The position numbers were made by a program, and so were the translations under genes. Below, one piece after another: positions 9,701-18,709 of a stretch of DNA of 64,000 nt. Origin of the DNA: Phenylobacterium montanum (lineage in GTDB: Bacteria > Pseudomonadota > Alphaproteobacteria > Caulobacterales > Caulobacteraceae); NCBI RefSeq assembly GCF_018135625.1, contig NZ_CP073078.1:4930501-4994500 (forward strand), written 5' to 3'. The notes below the pieces were generated by a model, which saw only the letters and a program-made list of their open reading frames with translations, searched no databases and was not told the origin of the DNA. The number at the start of each line of letters is the position of its first letter. Position 1 is the first letter of the stretch.

Positions 9701-10021
9701 CTATTCCTCCAACTCGGCCTTGAGGCCGGTCAACGCCGACACCCGGCGCTCGGTGAATTTGTCGATCCAGCGGTCGTGGATCAGGCGGATCGGCACGGGG
9801 TTGAGAAAGTGCAGCTTCTCCCGCCCCGAGCGGCGGGTGACCACGAGACCGGCGTCCTCGAGCACCCTCAGATGCTTCATCACGCCAAAGCGGGTCATGT
9901 CCGCCCCCGCCGCCCGCTCGAGCTCGGACAACGGGCGCCCGTCCTGCAGGAACAGCAGGTCGAGCAGCCGCCGCCGCGTCGGGTCGGCCAGGGCCTTGAA
10001 CACGAGGTCGTCGTCGATCAC
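9701..10021 (-). CDS. ArsR-family winged-helix transcriptional regulator
   Basis: A 106-residue regulator. VFKALADPTRRRLLDLL is the classic ArsR N-terminal signature, followed by a recognition helix MTRFGVMKHLRVLEDAGLV and a beta-wing VVTRRSGREKLHFLN. It lacks the arsenic-binding CVC motif, so it is not a metal sensor; it belongs with regulators paired with AHSA1 proteins. No ATG is suitable; GTG at 10021 gives a protein of normal length. It probably represses its own operon through the inverted repeat between its promoter hexamers. Confidence 0.87.
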   Translation of the reverse strand: MIDDDLVFKALADPTRRRLLDLLFLQDGRPLSELERAAGADMTRFGVMKHLRVLEDAGLVVTRRSGREKLHFLNPVPIRLIHDRWIDKFTERRVSALTGLKAELEE

Positions 10022-10027
10022 GCAGGC

Positions 10028-10057
10028 TAAATAGGTGACTAAATTGTCACCTGTCAA
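10028..10057 (-). promoter_or_regulatory. Promoter with embedded operator for the ArsR-AHSA1 operon
   Basis: Read on the minus strand: TTGACA (10057-10052), an 18-base spacer, then TATTTA (10033-10028). A perfect inverted repeat AGGTGAC-N6-GTCACCT (10033-10052) fills the spacer. The predicted start of transcription falls at or next to the GTG start codon at 10021, which would make a leaderless mRNA. A repressor bound here would block RNA polymerase directly. Confidence 0.7.
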
Positions 10058-10142
10058 GCCGCCGCTGAATTCCGCCGGGGCTGAGGCGTTCCGCCGTCGC
10101 CTGTTTCGCGATATGCTGCTTCCCACAACCCAGGGGGCCGGC

Positions 10143-10649
10143 ATGTTCGAACAGGACAGGATCGCCATTTCCCATCTCGTGGCCATGCGGTGCGGCTGGT
10201 CCGAGGCCAGGCGGGCCCGCGTGGAGCGAGAATACGCGGGGTTTCTGGAGGCTGCGGCCAGGGGCGGCGCGGGGCGTCCTTCAGAAGAGGTCGATGCCCT
10301 GTGGCATGAGCACATCCTGAATTCGGCCAGCTATGTGCGTTACTGCGAGGCGAACTTCGGCGGTTACGTTCATCACCAGCCACACCTGTCGCAGGTTGAC
10401 GGAACACGGCTGAAAGCGCGCCTGGACGGCCGGACGCCGGATTTCGTGCGCCTGGCGGAGGTCGAACTCGCCGCCAATTGCGGCGCGCCGGATCAACCGG
10501 ATGATGATCCTCCGCCGGGACGACTGGCCAACTGCGGGGCGCAGGAGCCCGTGCCGCCGCCCGACCTGGGCTTCGCGCCCGTGATGCGGGCAAACTGCGG
10601 GGCGCCCACGCCTGTGCCGCACCAGGAACCTGTGCCGCCGCCGCGCTGA
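10143..10649 (+). CDS. GRDP-like protein with three C-terminal Asn-Cys-Gly-Ala repeats
   Basis: A 168-residue protein of unknown function. The N-terminal half (residues about 1-100) resembles the glycine-rich-domain-protein-like family: the block VDALWHEHILNSASYVRYCE followed by FGGYVHHQP matches its WHxHI...Y...C...HH pattern, whose His/Cys residues could bind metal. The C-terminal 60 residues are Pro-rich and carry three copies of A-N-C-G-A, cysteines encoded at 10479, 10533 and 10596 (18 and 21 codons apart). ATG at 10143 follows GGGGGCC. The membrane-protein gene follows after 13 bases and is probably co-transcribed. The repeats look like a Cys-containing tail for modification or metal binding, but this is inference. 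Confidence 0.65.
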   Translation: MFEQDRIAISHLVAMRCGWSEARRARVEREYAGFLEAAARGGAGRPSEEVDALWHEHILNSASYVRYCEANFGGYVHHQPHLSQVDGTRLKARLDGRTPDFVRLAEVELAANCGAPDQPDDDPPPGRLANCGAQEPVPPPDLGFAPVMRANCGAPTPVPHQEPVPPPR

Positions 10650-10662
10650 ATGGGAGTCTGCC

Positions 10663-12006
10663 GTGACGACCATTCCCGAGCTGTCCTACGACGATTGGCT
10701 CGACCGCTGTGTCATCGATCGCTTGGCCGGCGCCGCGCCCCCCGCCGACGCTCCGGTCGCAGCGCCGACCCATTCCATTCCGGCCACCTACATCGCCCGG
10801 GCGATCCACGAGCAGGCCGCGAATACAATCCAGATCATCGGCGGCCTGCGTTGCGTCGGGTTACGGATCGACGGCGATCTGCACATCGAAAACCATGCGG
10901 TGCCGTTTTCGCTGTTCTTTCATTCCTGCACCTTCACCGGCGACCTCTATATCTGGAGCCTGAAGGCGCACACCGTGGCCTTCCTCGGTTGCGCGCTCCA
11001 GGGCGCGGATATCCGCAGCACCCGGATCGACGGCCACCTGCTCCTGCGCAAATCGGTCGCCCTCGGCCCGATCATCGCCCGGGACATGGAGGTCAGCTCC
11101 ACGGTGGACGTCGACGGCGCGACTTTCGCGTATGACGGCGCCGGCGCCAGCGCGCTGAAGGAGGCGGCGTCCGGCGACTGCTTCGGCTTTTCGCGCAGTC
11201 GCGCCACCACCCTGATCTGGAAGCATTTAGGCGCCAAGCCCGCCGGCATGGTGACGCTGCGCGACGCCCACGTCCGCTCCTTCATTCACGATGCGAACGA
11301 GGCGGAATTGGCCTCCTGGCCGACCGCGACGCGGCTCATCCTCGACGGGTTTTCCTACGACCGGATCGAGCAATGGAACGTCAAGATCGCCATGGCCTGG
11401 CTCGATCTCCAGGCCAAGTTCTCCGCCAGTTCCTACTCGGCCCTCGCCAAGGGCTATGAAAAGCTGAACCTGCGCCAGGACGCCGACCTAGTCTGGACGG
11501 CGCTGAAGAAGCACGAGGTCGCGCAACTCGAGCCGCCCGCCCGACGCTATCTCATACGGTTCGTCTACTGGCTGGTCGGCTACGGGCAGCAGCCATTCCT
11601 GGCCCTCTTTGCGGTCATCTTGCTGTTCCTGGCCCACCTTGGCGTGGTCAACTGGGCGCAGGAGACCCACCGGATGCAGCCGCTGATCAACGAGATGCTG
11701 CTGGAGCCCTGCTTCTATCACCAGAGCGGCGACTGCACGAAAAAGCTGAAGGACTGGCGTTCGGCGGCGCTTCTGGGCGGTGAGCAAAGGTTCGTGCCCA
11801 AGGACTATCCCGAGTTCAATTCGGTCGAATATTCCCTCGAATCCTTCATTCCCCTGCTGCAGTTCGAGCAGGACAAATATTGGGAGCCCGAGGAGCCCTG
11901 GCTGCGCATCCTGCTGCCGACCATCGCGGCCTTCGGCATCTTCATCGGCGGCGTTTTCGTGGGCGGGATATCGGGGTTGATCAGCCCGAGATCACGGGAT
12001 CGCTGA
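10663..12006 (+). CDS. Membrane protein with N-terminal beta-solenoid-like domain
   Basis: 447 residues from a GTG at 10663 preceded by GGGAGT. Residues about 55-235 contain irregular short repeats (LRIDGDLHIEN, CTFTGDLYIWS, TRIDGHLLLRKS) like the pentapeptide/beta-solenoid part of large bacterial membrane proteins. Then comes a helical stretch (SYSALAKGYEKLNLRQDADLVW), a conserved WLVGYGQQPFLAL entry to one membrane segment (about 305-325), a roughly 90-residue external loop with two Cys, and a final membrane segment (about 415-438). Homologues are sometimes labelled membrane-associated oxidoreductase without proof. It is paired with the preceding NCGA-repeat gene. Function unknown. Confidence 0.65.
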   Translation: MTTIPELSYDDWLDRCVIDRLAGAAPPADAPVAAPTHSIPATYIARAIHEQAANTIQIIGGLRCVGLRIDGDLHIENHAVPFSLFFHSCTFTGDLYIWSLKAHTVAFLGCALQGADIRSTRIDGHLLLRKSVALGPIIARDMEVSSTVDVDGATFAYDGAGASALKEAASGDCFGFSRSRATTLIWKHLGAKPAGMVTLRDAHVRSFIHDANEAELASWPTATRLILDGFSYDRIEQWNVKIAMAWLDLQAKFSASSYSALAKGYEKLNLRQDADLVWTALKKHEVAQLEPPARRYLIRFVYWLVGYGQQPFLALFAVILLFLAHLGVVNWAQETHRMQPLINEMLLEPCFYHQSGDCTKKLKDWRSAALLGGEQRFVPKDYPEFNSVEYSLESFIPLLQFEQDKYWEPEEPWLRILLPTIAAFGIFIGGVFVGGISGLISPRSRDR

Positions 12007-12020
12007 CCCGATACGCGAAA

Positions 12021-12044
12021 CGGAGCAGCCTTTGAGCTGCTCCG
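12021..12044 (+). terminator. Hairpin after the membrane-protein gene
   Basis: CGGAGCAGC (12021-12029) and GCTGCTCCG (12036-12044) form a nine-base-pair stem with a six-base loop, 15 bases after the stop codon. There is no T-run, so it may be a weak intrinsic terminator or an mRNA 3' end stabiliser. Confidence 0.5.
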
Positions 12045-12331
12045 CTGCCTTCCGCATAGCGATGTCGCGGTCCTGTCCCGCCGAAGGTCGTCGCCCAGGG
12101 AATCCGGTTGGCGAGGTTGGGTGGCCGAAGTCTCGGCCGTCGCACTACGCCTTTGATCCGGGGGGCTCCACTCTGGCACGGGCTCGACTGTGCAAGGACA
12201 TACTGGTCCGCAGCCCGAAGACTACGCCCTCTCTCGCACGCGAACCAGCGGAGCCGTGCGAAATCGGCCGCTTCGCCTAATCTTGAGCAAGACCGCTCGC
12301 CCACGGCTGCGAGTCCGGCTAGAAGGCGGCC
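12045..12331. other. Intergenic region before purL
   Basis: About 290 bases with no convincing gene. Short frames exist, but they lack family likeness and have no good ribosome site. purL is preceded by AAGGCGG just before its ATG, so a purL promoter is expected here; I could not settle on hexamers. Composition is slightly less GC-rich than purL. Confidence 0.4.
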
Positions 12332-14539
12332 ATGAACGACAAAGCCTCCGCCCCCGCCAAGAGCATGGCCGAACTCGCGCTGGAGTACGGCCTGAAACCC
12401 GACGAATACCAGGTGATCCTGGACCGCCTGGGCCGCGAGCCCAATGCGGTGGAGCTGGGCGTGTTCAGCGTCATGTGGTCCGAGCACTGCTCGTACAAGT
12501 CCAGCCGCAAGCATCTGGGCAAGCTGCCGACCAAGGGCCCGCTGGTGATCCAGGGGCCGGGCGAGAACGCCGGGGTCGTGGACATCGGCGACGGCCAGGC
12601 CTGCGTCTTCAAGATGGAGAGCCACAACCACCCCAGCTATATCGAGCCCTACCAGGGCGCAGCGACCGGGGTCGGCGGCATCATGCGCGACGTCTTCACC
12701 ATGGGCGCGCGGCCCGTGGCGCTGCTGAACGCCCTGCGCTTCGGCGATCCGGCGCACCCGAAAACCAAGAGGCTGGTGGCGGGCGTTGTGGCCGGCATCG
12801 GCGGCTATGGCAACTGCGTCGGCGTGCCGACCGTGGCCGGCGAGACCAATTTTCACAAGGGCTATGACGGCAACATCCTTGTCAACGCCATGTGCGTGGG
12901 CCTGGCCGACGCCGACAAGATCTTCTACTCGGCCGCCCCCGCCGCTGGCCTTCCGGTGGTCTATTTCGGCTCCAAGACCGGGCGCGACGGCATCCATGGC
13001 GCGACCATGGCCTCGGCCGAGTTCGACGAGGACTCCGAGGAGAAGCGTCCCACGGTCCAGGTCGGCGACCCCTTCGCCGAGAAGCTCTTGATCGAGGCCA
13101 CGCTGGAGCTGATGGCGACCGGCGCGGTGGCCGCGATCCAGGACATGGGCGCGGCCGGCCTGACCTCGTCCTCGGTCGAGATGGCCGGCAAGGGCGGGGT
13201 CGGCATCGAGCTCGACCTCGACGCCGTGCCCCAGCGCGAAGAGGGCATGACCGCCTATGAGATGATGCTGTCGGAGAGCCAGGAGCGGATGCTGGCCATC
13301 CTCAAGCCCGGCCGCGAGCACGACGGCCAGCGCATCTTCGAAAAATGGGGCCTCGACGCCGCCACCATCGGCTGGACCACCGACACCGGCCGCATCGTGC
13401 TGAAGCATCACGGCCAGGTGGTCTGCGACCTGCCGCTGGCGCCCCTGTCAGACGACGCCCCGCTCTATGACCGCCCCTGGGTGCAGCCGGCCCTGCAACC
13501 GCACCTCGACCCCCGCCTGGTGCCGGCGCCCACAAACTGGACCGAGGCGGTGCTGAAGGTGATGCGTTGCCCGGACGTGGCCTCCAAGCGCTGGCTGTGG
13601 GAGCAGTACGACCGCCACGTGATGGCCGACACCCTGGAGGACAGCGCCACCGGCGCCGACGCCGGCGTGGTCCGGGTGCATGGCACGCGCAAGGCCCTGG
13701 CCGTGACCTCGGACTGCACCCCGCGCTATGTGCAGGCCGATCCGTTCGAAGGCGGCAAGCAGGCGGTGGCCGAGGCCTGGCGCAACCTGACCGCGGTGGG
13801 CGCCGACCCGATCGCCATCACCGACAACCTCAATTTCGGCAATCCAGAGCGGCCCGAGATCATGGGCCAGATCGTCCGCGCCATCGACGGCATGGGTGAG
13901 GCCTGCCGGGCGCTCGACTTCCCGGTCGTGAGCGGCAACGTCTCGCTCTACAACGAGACCAACGGCGCGGCCATTCCGCCGACCCCGACCGTGGGTGCGG
14001 TGGGCCTGTTGCCGGACTACGCCCTGCGCATGGATTTCTCGGGCCTGCGCGGCGGCGACACCCTGATCCTGATCGGGGTCAGCCATGGCGAACTGGGCCA
14101 GAGCCTCTATCTGCGCGAGGTGCTTGGCCGCGAGGACGGCCCGCCGCCGCCGGTCGACCTGAACGCAGAGCGCCGCAACGGCGACTTCGTCCGCGGGCTG
14201 ATCCGCAACAGGCGGGTGACCGCGGTGCACGACCTGTCCGACGGCGGCCTGGTGGTCGCAGCGGCGGAGATGGCGCTGGCCTCGGATATAGGCCTGACCC
14301 TCGACGCGACCAGCGTAGCCCACGCCCATCCCTTCCTGTTCGGTGAGGACCAGGGCCGCTACCTGATCGCCACCCGCCAGCCCGAGGCGGTGATCGCCTC
14401 GGCCATCGAGGCGGGCCTCAACGCCGCCCTGGTCGGCCGCGCTGGCGGCGAGGTGTTCGCCTCGACCGGTCTGTTCGGCATCCCGCTGGCCGAGCTGCGC
14501 GCCGCCCACGAAGGCTGGATGCCGGCCTTCATGGAATAG
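12332..14539 (+). CDS. purL: Phosphoribosylformylglycinamidine synthase subunit PurL (small type)
   Basis: A 735-residue ATP-dependent synthetase making FGAM from FGAR with ammonia from PurQ. The N-terminal substrate-binding motif [12 protein letters not shown] lies near residue 50, the [22 protein letters not shown]-site block near 92-110, and [16 protein letters not shown] marks the second AIR-synthase-like half. Length matches the PurS/PurQ-dependent short class rather than the roughly 1,300-residue fused form. It stands 4.3 kb from purCSQ, with its own upstream region, so it is probably a separate transcript in this genome. Confidence 0.96.
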   Translation: MNDKASAPAKSMAELALEYGLKPDEYQVILDRLGREPNAVELGVFSVMWSEHCSYKSSRKHLGKLPTKGPLVIQGPGENAGVVDIGDGQACVFKMESHNHPSYIEPYQGAATGVGGIMRDVFTMGARPVALLNALRFGDPAHPKTKRLVAGVVAGIGGYGNCVGVPTVAGETNFHKGYDGNILVNAMCVGLADADKIFYSAAPAAGLPVVYFGSKTGRDGIHGATMASAEFDEDSEEKRPTVQVGDPFAEKLLIEATLELMATGAVAAIQDMGAAGLTSSSVEMAGKGGVGIELDLDAVPQREEGMTAYEMMLSESQERMLAILKPGREHDGQRIFEKWGLDAATIGWTTDTGRIVLKHHGQVVCDLPLAPLSDDAPLYDRPWVQPALQPHLDPRLVPAPTNWTEAVLKVMRCPDVASKRWLWEQYDRHVMADTLEDSATGADAGVVRVHGTRKALAVTSDCTPRYVQADPFEGGKQAVAEAWRNLTAVGADPIAITDNLNFGNPERPEIMGQIVRAIDGMGEACRALDFPVVSGNVSLYNETNGAAIPPTPTVGAVGLLPDYALRMDFSGLRGGDTLILIGVSHGELGQSLYLREVLGREDGPPPPVDLNAERRNGDFVRGLIRNRRVTAVHDLSDGGLVVAAAEMALASDIGLTLDATSVAHAHPFLFGEDQGRYLIATRQPEAVIASAIEAGLNAALVGRAGGEVFASTGLFGIPLAELRAAHEGWMPAFME

Positions 14540-14628
14540 GGCGCGGCCCGTCCATCCACGGCTGGCGGCTTTTGCGGCGCCGTGGCGTTCCGCGCGGCGT
14601 CTCTGCGCTCGATCGAGGTCGTTCCGCG

Positions 14629-14650
14629 CCGGCAGAGATTTTTCTGCCGG
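14629..14650 (+). terminator. Hairpin downstream of purL
   Basis: CCGGCAGA and TCTGCCGG form an eight-base-pair stem around the loop GATTTT, 90 bases after the purL stop. There is no T-run after the stem, so strength is uncertain. A second small hairpin (GCTGGA/TCCAGC, 14701-14718) follows. Confidence 0.4.
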
Positions 14651-15027
14651 TGACGGGAACCGTTCGCGCGCTGGCGCGTTCTGAAACGAATACCGGCAAA
14701 GCTGGAAGTATATCCAGCCTCGGTGGGGCGAGTTTTACAGTTTAACTTCACCTAATTTGCGCGCCGGTCCGTTTGCGCGAGCGACGGTTGCTGTTCTCCA
14801 CGAATTTCGTTTACCATTTTTAAGTTTATTTGAAGTTGAATCGCGGCGGCGCATAAGTGTCATATTGTCGCAGAACGTGAATCTGTCGGCGTTTTGGCCC
14901 GTTTCAGCCTCGGATGTCACAAGCTGTAAGCTTGATGATTAAAGCCAATTCTGCTGAACATCGATCGGGGGGATTCCCGGCATCGCTACCTTGCGTGGCG
15001 CCGTTCTAACACGCGCGGATCTGCTGC
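14651..15027. other. AT-richer intergenic region before the GH16 gene
   Basis: About 375 bases clearly lower in GC than the surroundings, with T/A runs at 14810-14835. I see no gene. It probably holds the promoter and control sites for the secreted glycanase; a 15-base palindrome at 14920-14934 is the clearest candidate. No ribosome site of normal strength lies before the ATG at 15028. Confidence 0.5.
14920..14934. promoter_or_regulatory. Palindrome upstream of the GH16 glycanase gene
   Basis: CAAGCT-GTA-AGCTTG is a perfect six-base inverted repeat with a three-base centre, about 95 bases before the start codon, inside the AT-richer gap. It could be an operator for a dimeric regulator. No regulator gene is adjacent. 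Confidence 0.3.
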
Positions 15028-17367
15028 ATGGCTTCTGGCTACTACGACTATGACGGCGTCTGGCTGGCGGCCAGCGCAACGCCGACCACGAAAATCTGGG
15101 GTGTCGGGGTCAACACGATCACCGCCGGTTCGGCCGCTACGGAGCTGTATGGCAGCGGCCAGGGCACCAAGATGGTCGGCGGCACGGCCGACGACATCTT
15201 CTGGCAGGACAATCTGAACGACCAGATCATCGCCGGGACCAGCGGCGTCGATACGGTCATCGCCACCTTGAACTACGTCCTGCCGGCGGGGATCCAGAAC
15301 CTGACCCTGAACGGGACCTACGAGAACGTCGTCGGCATCGGCAACGCGATGGCCAACATCATCACCGCCGACAAGGCGGGCGAGACGGTCATGGGCGGCG
15401 GCGGAGACGACGTGATCATCAGCGCCGGCGGAGACACCTTCCTCTACGCTCCCGGGGCCGCCAAGGACATCATCTACAATTTCCACACCGGCGGCGCGAA
15501 CGGCGATGTGGTCCGGCTGACCGGCTACAGCTTCAACTACTTCGCCGAGGTCCAGGCGGCGATGACCCAGGTGGGGTCGGACGTGGTGCTCAAGTTGTCG
15601 TCGACCGACCTGATCGACTTCAAGAACACCACCATCGGCCAGTTCACCGCGGCCAACTTCCAGCTCGCCGTCGACACCAACCAGATGACGATGACGTTCG
15701 ACGACGAGTTCAACAGCTTCAGCGAGTGGAACCCGGCCACGGGCGCCGGGACCTGGCGCACCTATTACGCCTGGGGCGGCCCGAACTCGGAATCCAGCCA
15801 CCTGATCCCCAACGCCCAGGAGCTGGGGATCAATGTCTCGTCCAGCTTCACCGGCTCGGGAACCACGGCCCTGGGGCTCAACCCTTTTTCGGTGAGCAAC
15901 GGCGTCTTGACCATCACCGGCGCCAAGACCCCGACCGCCGACCTCGGCGCCCTGTGGAACTACCAGTACACCACCGGCGTGATCACCACCCAGCCGCACT
16001 TCGCCCAGACCTACGGCTACTTCGAAACCCGCGTCGAGTTCCCTTCCACGCCTGTGGGCCTCTGGCCGGCCTTCTGGCTGCTGCCGGCCAGCGGCGGCGG
16101 GGACAACGAGATCGACGTGTTCGAAATGGTCAACGACCAGCCCAACACCGTGCATGAGACGGTGCACTGGGACACCTCGACCGGCGCCAAGACCTACACC
16201 AGCTTTTCGACCTATGTGCCGAACCTGCTGCAGGGCTTTCACACCTACGGCGTCCTGTGGACCGCCTCGACCATCACCTGGTTCATCGACGGCGCGGCGG
16301 TGGGATCGCTCGCGACGCCGGCAGGCATGAACACGCCGATGTACATGATCACCAACCTGTCGGTCGGCGGCAACTGGCCCGGCGCGCCGGACTCGACTAC
16401 GCAGTTCCCGGCCAAGTACCAGATCGACTACATCCGCGCCTATTCGCTGGGGACCTCGGCGCAGAGCTTCACCGCCTCCGCCAGCGGCGGCGACACCTTC
16501 TATGTGCACAATTCCGGCGACATCATCTCGGTCCCGGCCGGAACGCCCAACGAGTCGGTGGTCGCCGACGTCAGCTATGCGCTGCCCGCCAATATCCAGA
16601 ACATCACGGTCAGCGGCTCCGGCCTTACGGCGACAGCCAACGGCATGGGCGACCACCTGACCAGCACGGGCGGCGCCAACACCCTGGTCGGTGGGGCGGG
16701 GATCGACACCTTCTACGTCAACAACACCGGCGACAAGGTGGTGGTCGCAGCCGGCCAGACCGCCGACGTCATCATCTCCAGCGTCAGCTATGCGCTGAGC
16801 GGCGATCTGCACATCCTGCGCCTGACCACCGCCGGCCTCACCGCCACCGGCAATGCAGCGGGGCACAACTACCTGACCAGCCTCAGCGGCGGCGACACCC
16901 TGATCGGCGGCGCCGGCGGCTATGACGTCTTCACCGTCACCAATTCAACCGATGTGGTGCAGGTCGCCGCCGGCACGCCCGGCGAAACCGTCAGGGCCTA
17001 TGGCAGCTTCACCCTCGGCGCCAACATCCAGAACCTGGTCGCCGCCGGCGGCGCCGTCATGACTCTGACCGGCAACAGCATGGACAACGTCATCGCCGCG
17101 GGTAAGGGCGCTGACACCCTGACCGGGGGCGGCGGCAATGACATCTTCGTCTTCGCCCCGGGCGACAAGGTCGAGACCGTCACCGACTTCAACGCCACCA
17201 CGGCCCACGACCAGATCGACATCAGCGCCTACCAGAGCGCCGGAATCACCGAGACCTTTGTCGATCACGGGACCTATTCCACGATCAACTTCTCCAATGG
17301 CGACGTGATCACCCTGGACGGCGTGCATGCTTCCAGCCTGTCGATCAGCGGCCACTACATCATCTGA
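15028..17367 (+). CDS. Secreted GH16 endo-beta-glucanase with RTX-like repeats
   Basis: 779 residues without a Sec signal. Residues about 1-220 are a calcium-binding RTX-like region (GGGGDDVIISAGGDTFLY). A GH16 domain (about 225-485) contains the catalytic motif EIDVFE with the nucleophile at E361 and acid/base at E366, and aromatic sugar-binding segments (TWRTYYAWGG, PAFWLLPA, HETVHW). Three further repeats each read DTFYV/F..V..GD.V...AG..., ending in a last GGGGNDIFVFAPGDKVETVTDF unit and a C-terminal beta tail. Such architecture, as in rhizobial ExsH, is exported by type I secretion and trims exopolysaccharide or laminarin-like glucans. No type I secretion genes are nearby. Confidence 0.9.
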   Translation: MASGYYDYDGVWLAASATPTTKIWGVGVNTITAGSAATELYGSGQGTKMVGGTADDIFWQDNLNDQIIAGTSGVDTVIATLNYVLPAGIQNLTLNGTYENVVGIGNAMANIITADKAGETVMGGGGDDVIISAGGDTFLYAPGAAKDIIYNFHTGGANGDVVRLTGYSFNYFAEVQAAMTQVGSDVVLKLSSTDLIDFKNTTIGQFTAANFQLAVDTNQMTMTFDDEFNSFSEWNPATGAGTWRTYYAWGGPNSESSHLIPNAQELGINVSSSFTGSGTTALGLNPFSVSNGVLTITGAKTPTADLGALWNYQYTTGVITTQPHFAQTYGYFETRVEFPSTPVGLWPAFWLLPASGGGDNEIDVFEMVNDQPNTVHETVHWDTSTGAKTYTSFSTYVPNLLQGFHTYGVLWTASTITWFIDGAAVGSLATPAGMNTPMYMITNLSVGGNWPGAPDSTTQFPAKYQIDYIRAYSLGTSAQSFTASASGGDTFYVHNSGDIISVPAGTPNESVVADVSYALPANIQNITVSGSGLTATANGMGDHLTSTGGANTLVGGAGIDTFYVNNTGDKVVVAAGQTADVIISSVSYALSGDLHILRLTTAGLTATGNAAGHNYLTSLSGGDTLIGGAGGYDVFTVTNSTDVVQVAAGTPGETVRAYGSFTLGANIQNLVAAGGAVMTLTGNSMDNVIAAGKGADTLTGGGGNDIFVFAPGDKVETVTDFNATTAHDQIDISAYQSAGITETFVDHGTYSTINFSNGDVITLDGVHASSLSISGHYII

Positions 17368-17495
17368 GGGGGTGCGATCACGGGTTCGTGAAGGTGGTGG
17401 CGCTGGAGCGCGGAAACGAGTCGTTATCCATATTTCGGCAGCATGATCCGTGTTCAAATGCAGGCTCGCCTGCTTCGCGTTGGATTCGAGTCTCC

Positions 17496-17738
17496 ATGCC
17501 CATGACCGCCGCCGCCCTCGAAGCCGAGCTTCGTGCGGCCTTCCCCGACGCCGAGATCGCCATCGACGACCTGGCGGGCGATGGCGATCACTACAAGGCG
17601 CGGATCAGCTCCACCGCCTTCTCCGGCCTGCCTCGCGTGCGTCAGCACCAGTTGGTCTACGCTGCGCTGAAGGGCAAGGTCGGCGGCGAGTTGCACGCCT
17701 TGGCGCTGGAGACCTCAGCGCCCCCGCCGAAGGGCTGA
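17496..17738 (+). CDS. BolA/IbaG-family protein
   Basis: An 80-residue protein with the BolA core: TAAALEAELRAAFPDAEI, DGDHYKARISSTAFSGLPRV and RQHQLVYAALKGKVGGELHALAL. The invariant His in the RQHQLVY helix, a ligand of the shared [2Fe-2S] cluster with CGFS glutaredoxins, is present. It should act with the monothiol glutaredoxin encoded 970 bases downstream in iron-sulfur or iron regulation. The ATG at 17496 (MPMTAAAL) or 17502 may be the true start. Eight bases separate it from the AKR gene. Confidence 0.92.
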   Translation: MPMTAAALEAELRAAFPDAEIAIDDLAGDGDHYKARISSTAFSGLPRVRQHQLVYAALKGKVGGELHALALETSAPPPKG

Positions 17739-17745
17739 GCGGGCC

Positions 17746-18645
17746 ATGCGCTACCGTCCGCTCGGGGTGACCGGGACGGTGGTTTCATCCGTCTCCCTGG
17801 TGCTGGCGGACAGCCAGGCTCGCACCCGCGCCCAGGACTGGGAGGAACTCATCTATGCGGCGCTGGAAAACGGCATCAACTGCTTCGAGATCACCGGCCG
17901 CAGCCCCCTGATCGTCGAGGGGGTGGCCCGGGCGATCCACGCCATCGAGCGCAACCTGGTCTTCCTCGCCTGGCGGCTGGGCGCTAGCCACCCCTTGAGC
18001 GGCCAGCCTCTGCGCGACTTCAGCCCCGAAGGGCTGCAGCACAATGTCGAGGCGATCCTGTCGCGGACCGGCTTTTCCTATCTCGACGCCATCATCCTGG
18101 ACGATCCCCTTTCCGAGGAGCTGTCGGGCTATGCGCTGGGGCGGCTGAAGGATTTCCGCGCCACCGGGCGGGTGCGTCGGCTGGGGGTCGCCGGCCAGGA
18201 CGACGCCATGGACGCCTACATCACCACCGGCGCCTTCGACATCCTTTGCACACCCTTCAGCCTGATCTCGGGCTGGAAGGAGCGGCTGCGGCTGAAGGCC
18301 GCGACCGCGCAGGACATGGCCATCATCGGCTACGACTTCCATCCCGACCGCTTCCAGCGCGGCGGCGCCGCCGGGCCCAAGCCGGGAGCCGCCAATCCTC
18401 TGGCCGGCGCCGGGACCTACGCCTTTCTGGAGCGCACGCCCGGCTGGTCGGCCGAGGCGATCTGCCTTTGCTACGCCCTGACCGAGCCGTCGCTGGCCAC
18501 CATCCAGATCGTCACCGACCGGCCCGACAAGATCGCCGCCCTGGCGGCCGTCGTGGAAAAGGACATGCCGCCCGGGGTCGCGGCCCAGATCGAAATGGCC
18601 CGCTTCAGTCCTGCCGGCGGGGCCGGCGGCCAGCGCAGAGCTTGA
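17746..18645 (+). CDS. Aldo-keto-reductase-fold protein with degenerate active site
   Basis: 299 residues. The N-terminal strand MRYRPLGVTGTVVSSVSLVL and the barrel layout are those of an aldo/keto reductase. Each catalytic landmark appears altered: the GINFFDTAxxYG motif reads GINCFEITGRSP (Asp to Glu, Tyr absent, residues 43-53); the Lys strand reads NLVFLAWRLG; and the His of DxxxxH reads LDAIILDDP. The NADPH-binding C-terminal segment is also poorly conserved. It is probably not a reductase, perhaps a scaffold or binding protein. It sits between bolA and the glutaredoxin gene with gaps of 7 and 64 bases, suggesting a role in that Fe-S module. Confidence 0.75.
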   Translation: MRYRPLGVTGTVVSSVSLVLADSQARTRAQDWEELIYAALENGINCFEITGRSPLIVEGVARAIHAIERNLVFLAWRLGASHPLSGQPLRDFSPEGLQHNVEAILSRTGFSYLDAIILDDPLSEELSGYALGRLKDFRATGRVRRLGVAGQDDAMDAYITTGAFDILCTPFSLISGWKERLRLKAATAQDMAIIGYDFHPDRFQRGGAAGPKPGAANPLAGAGTYAFLERTPGWSAEAICLCYALTEPSLATIQIVTDRPDKIAALAAVVEKDMPPGVAAQIEMARFSPAGGAGGQRRA

Positions 18646-18709
18646 CCTGACGCCCCCCGGTCCCTAGCTGAGGGGCGACTTGACCTATTCATTCGGCGGA
18701 GCATCAGCC

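Noticed and set aside
12045-12331. Short frames in the gap before purL as genes
   Set aside because: They overlap each other, lack ribosome sites and show no protein-like pattern.
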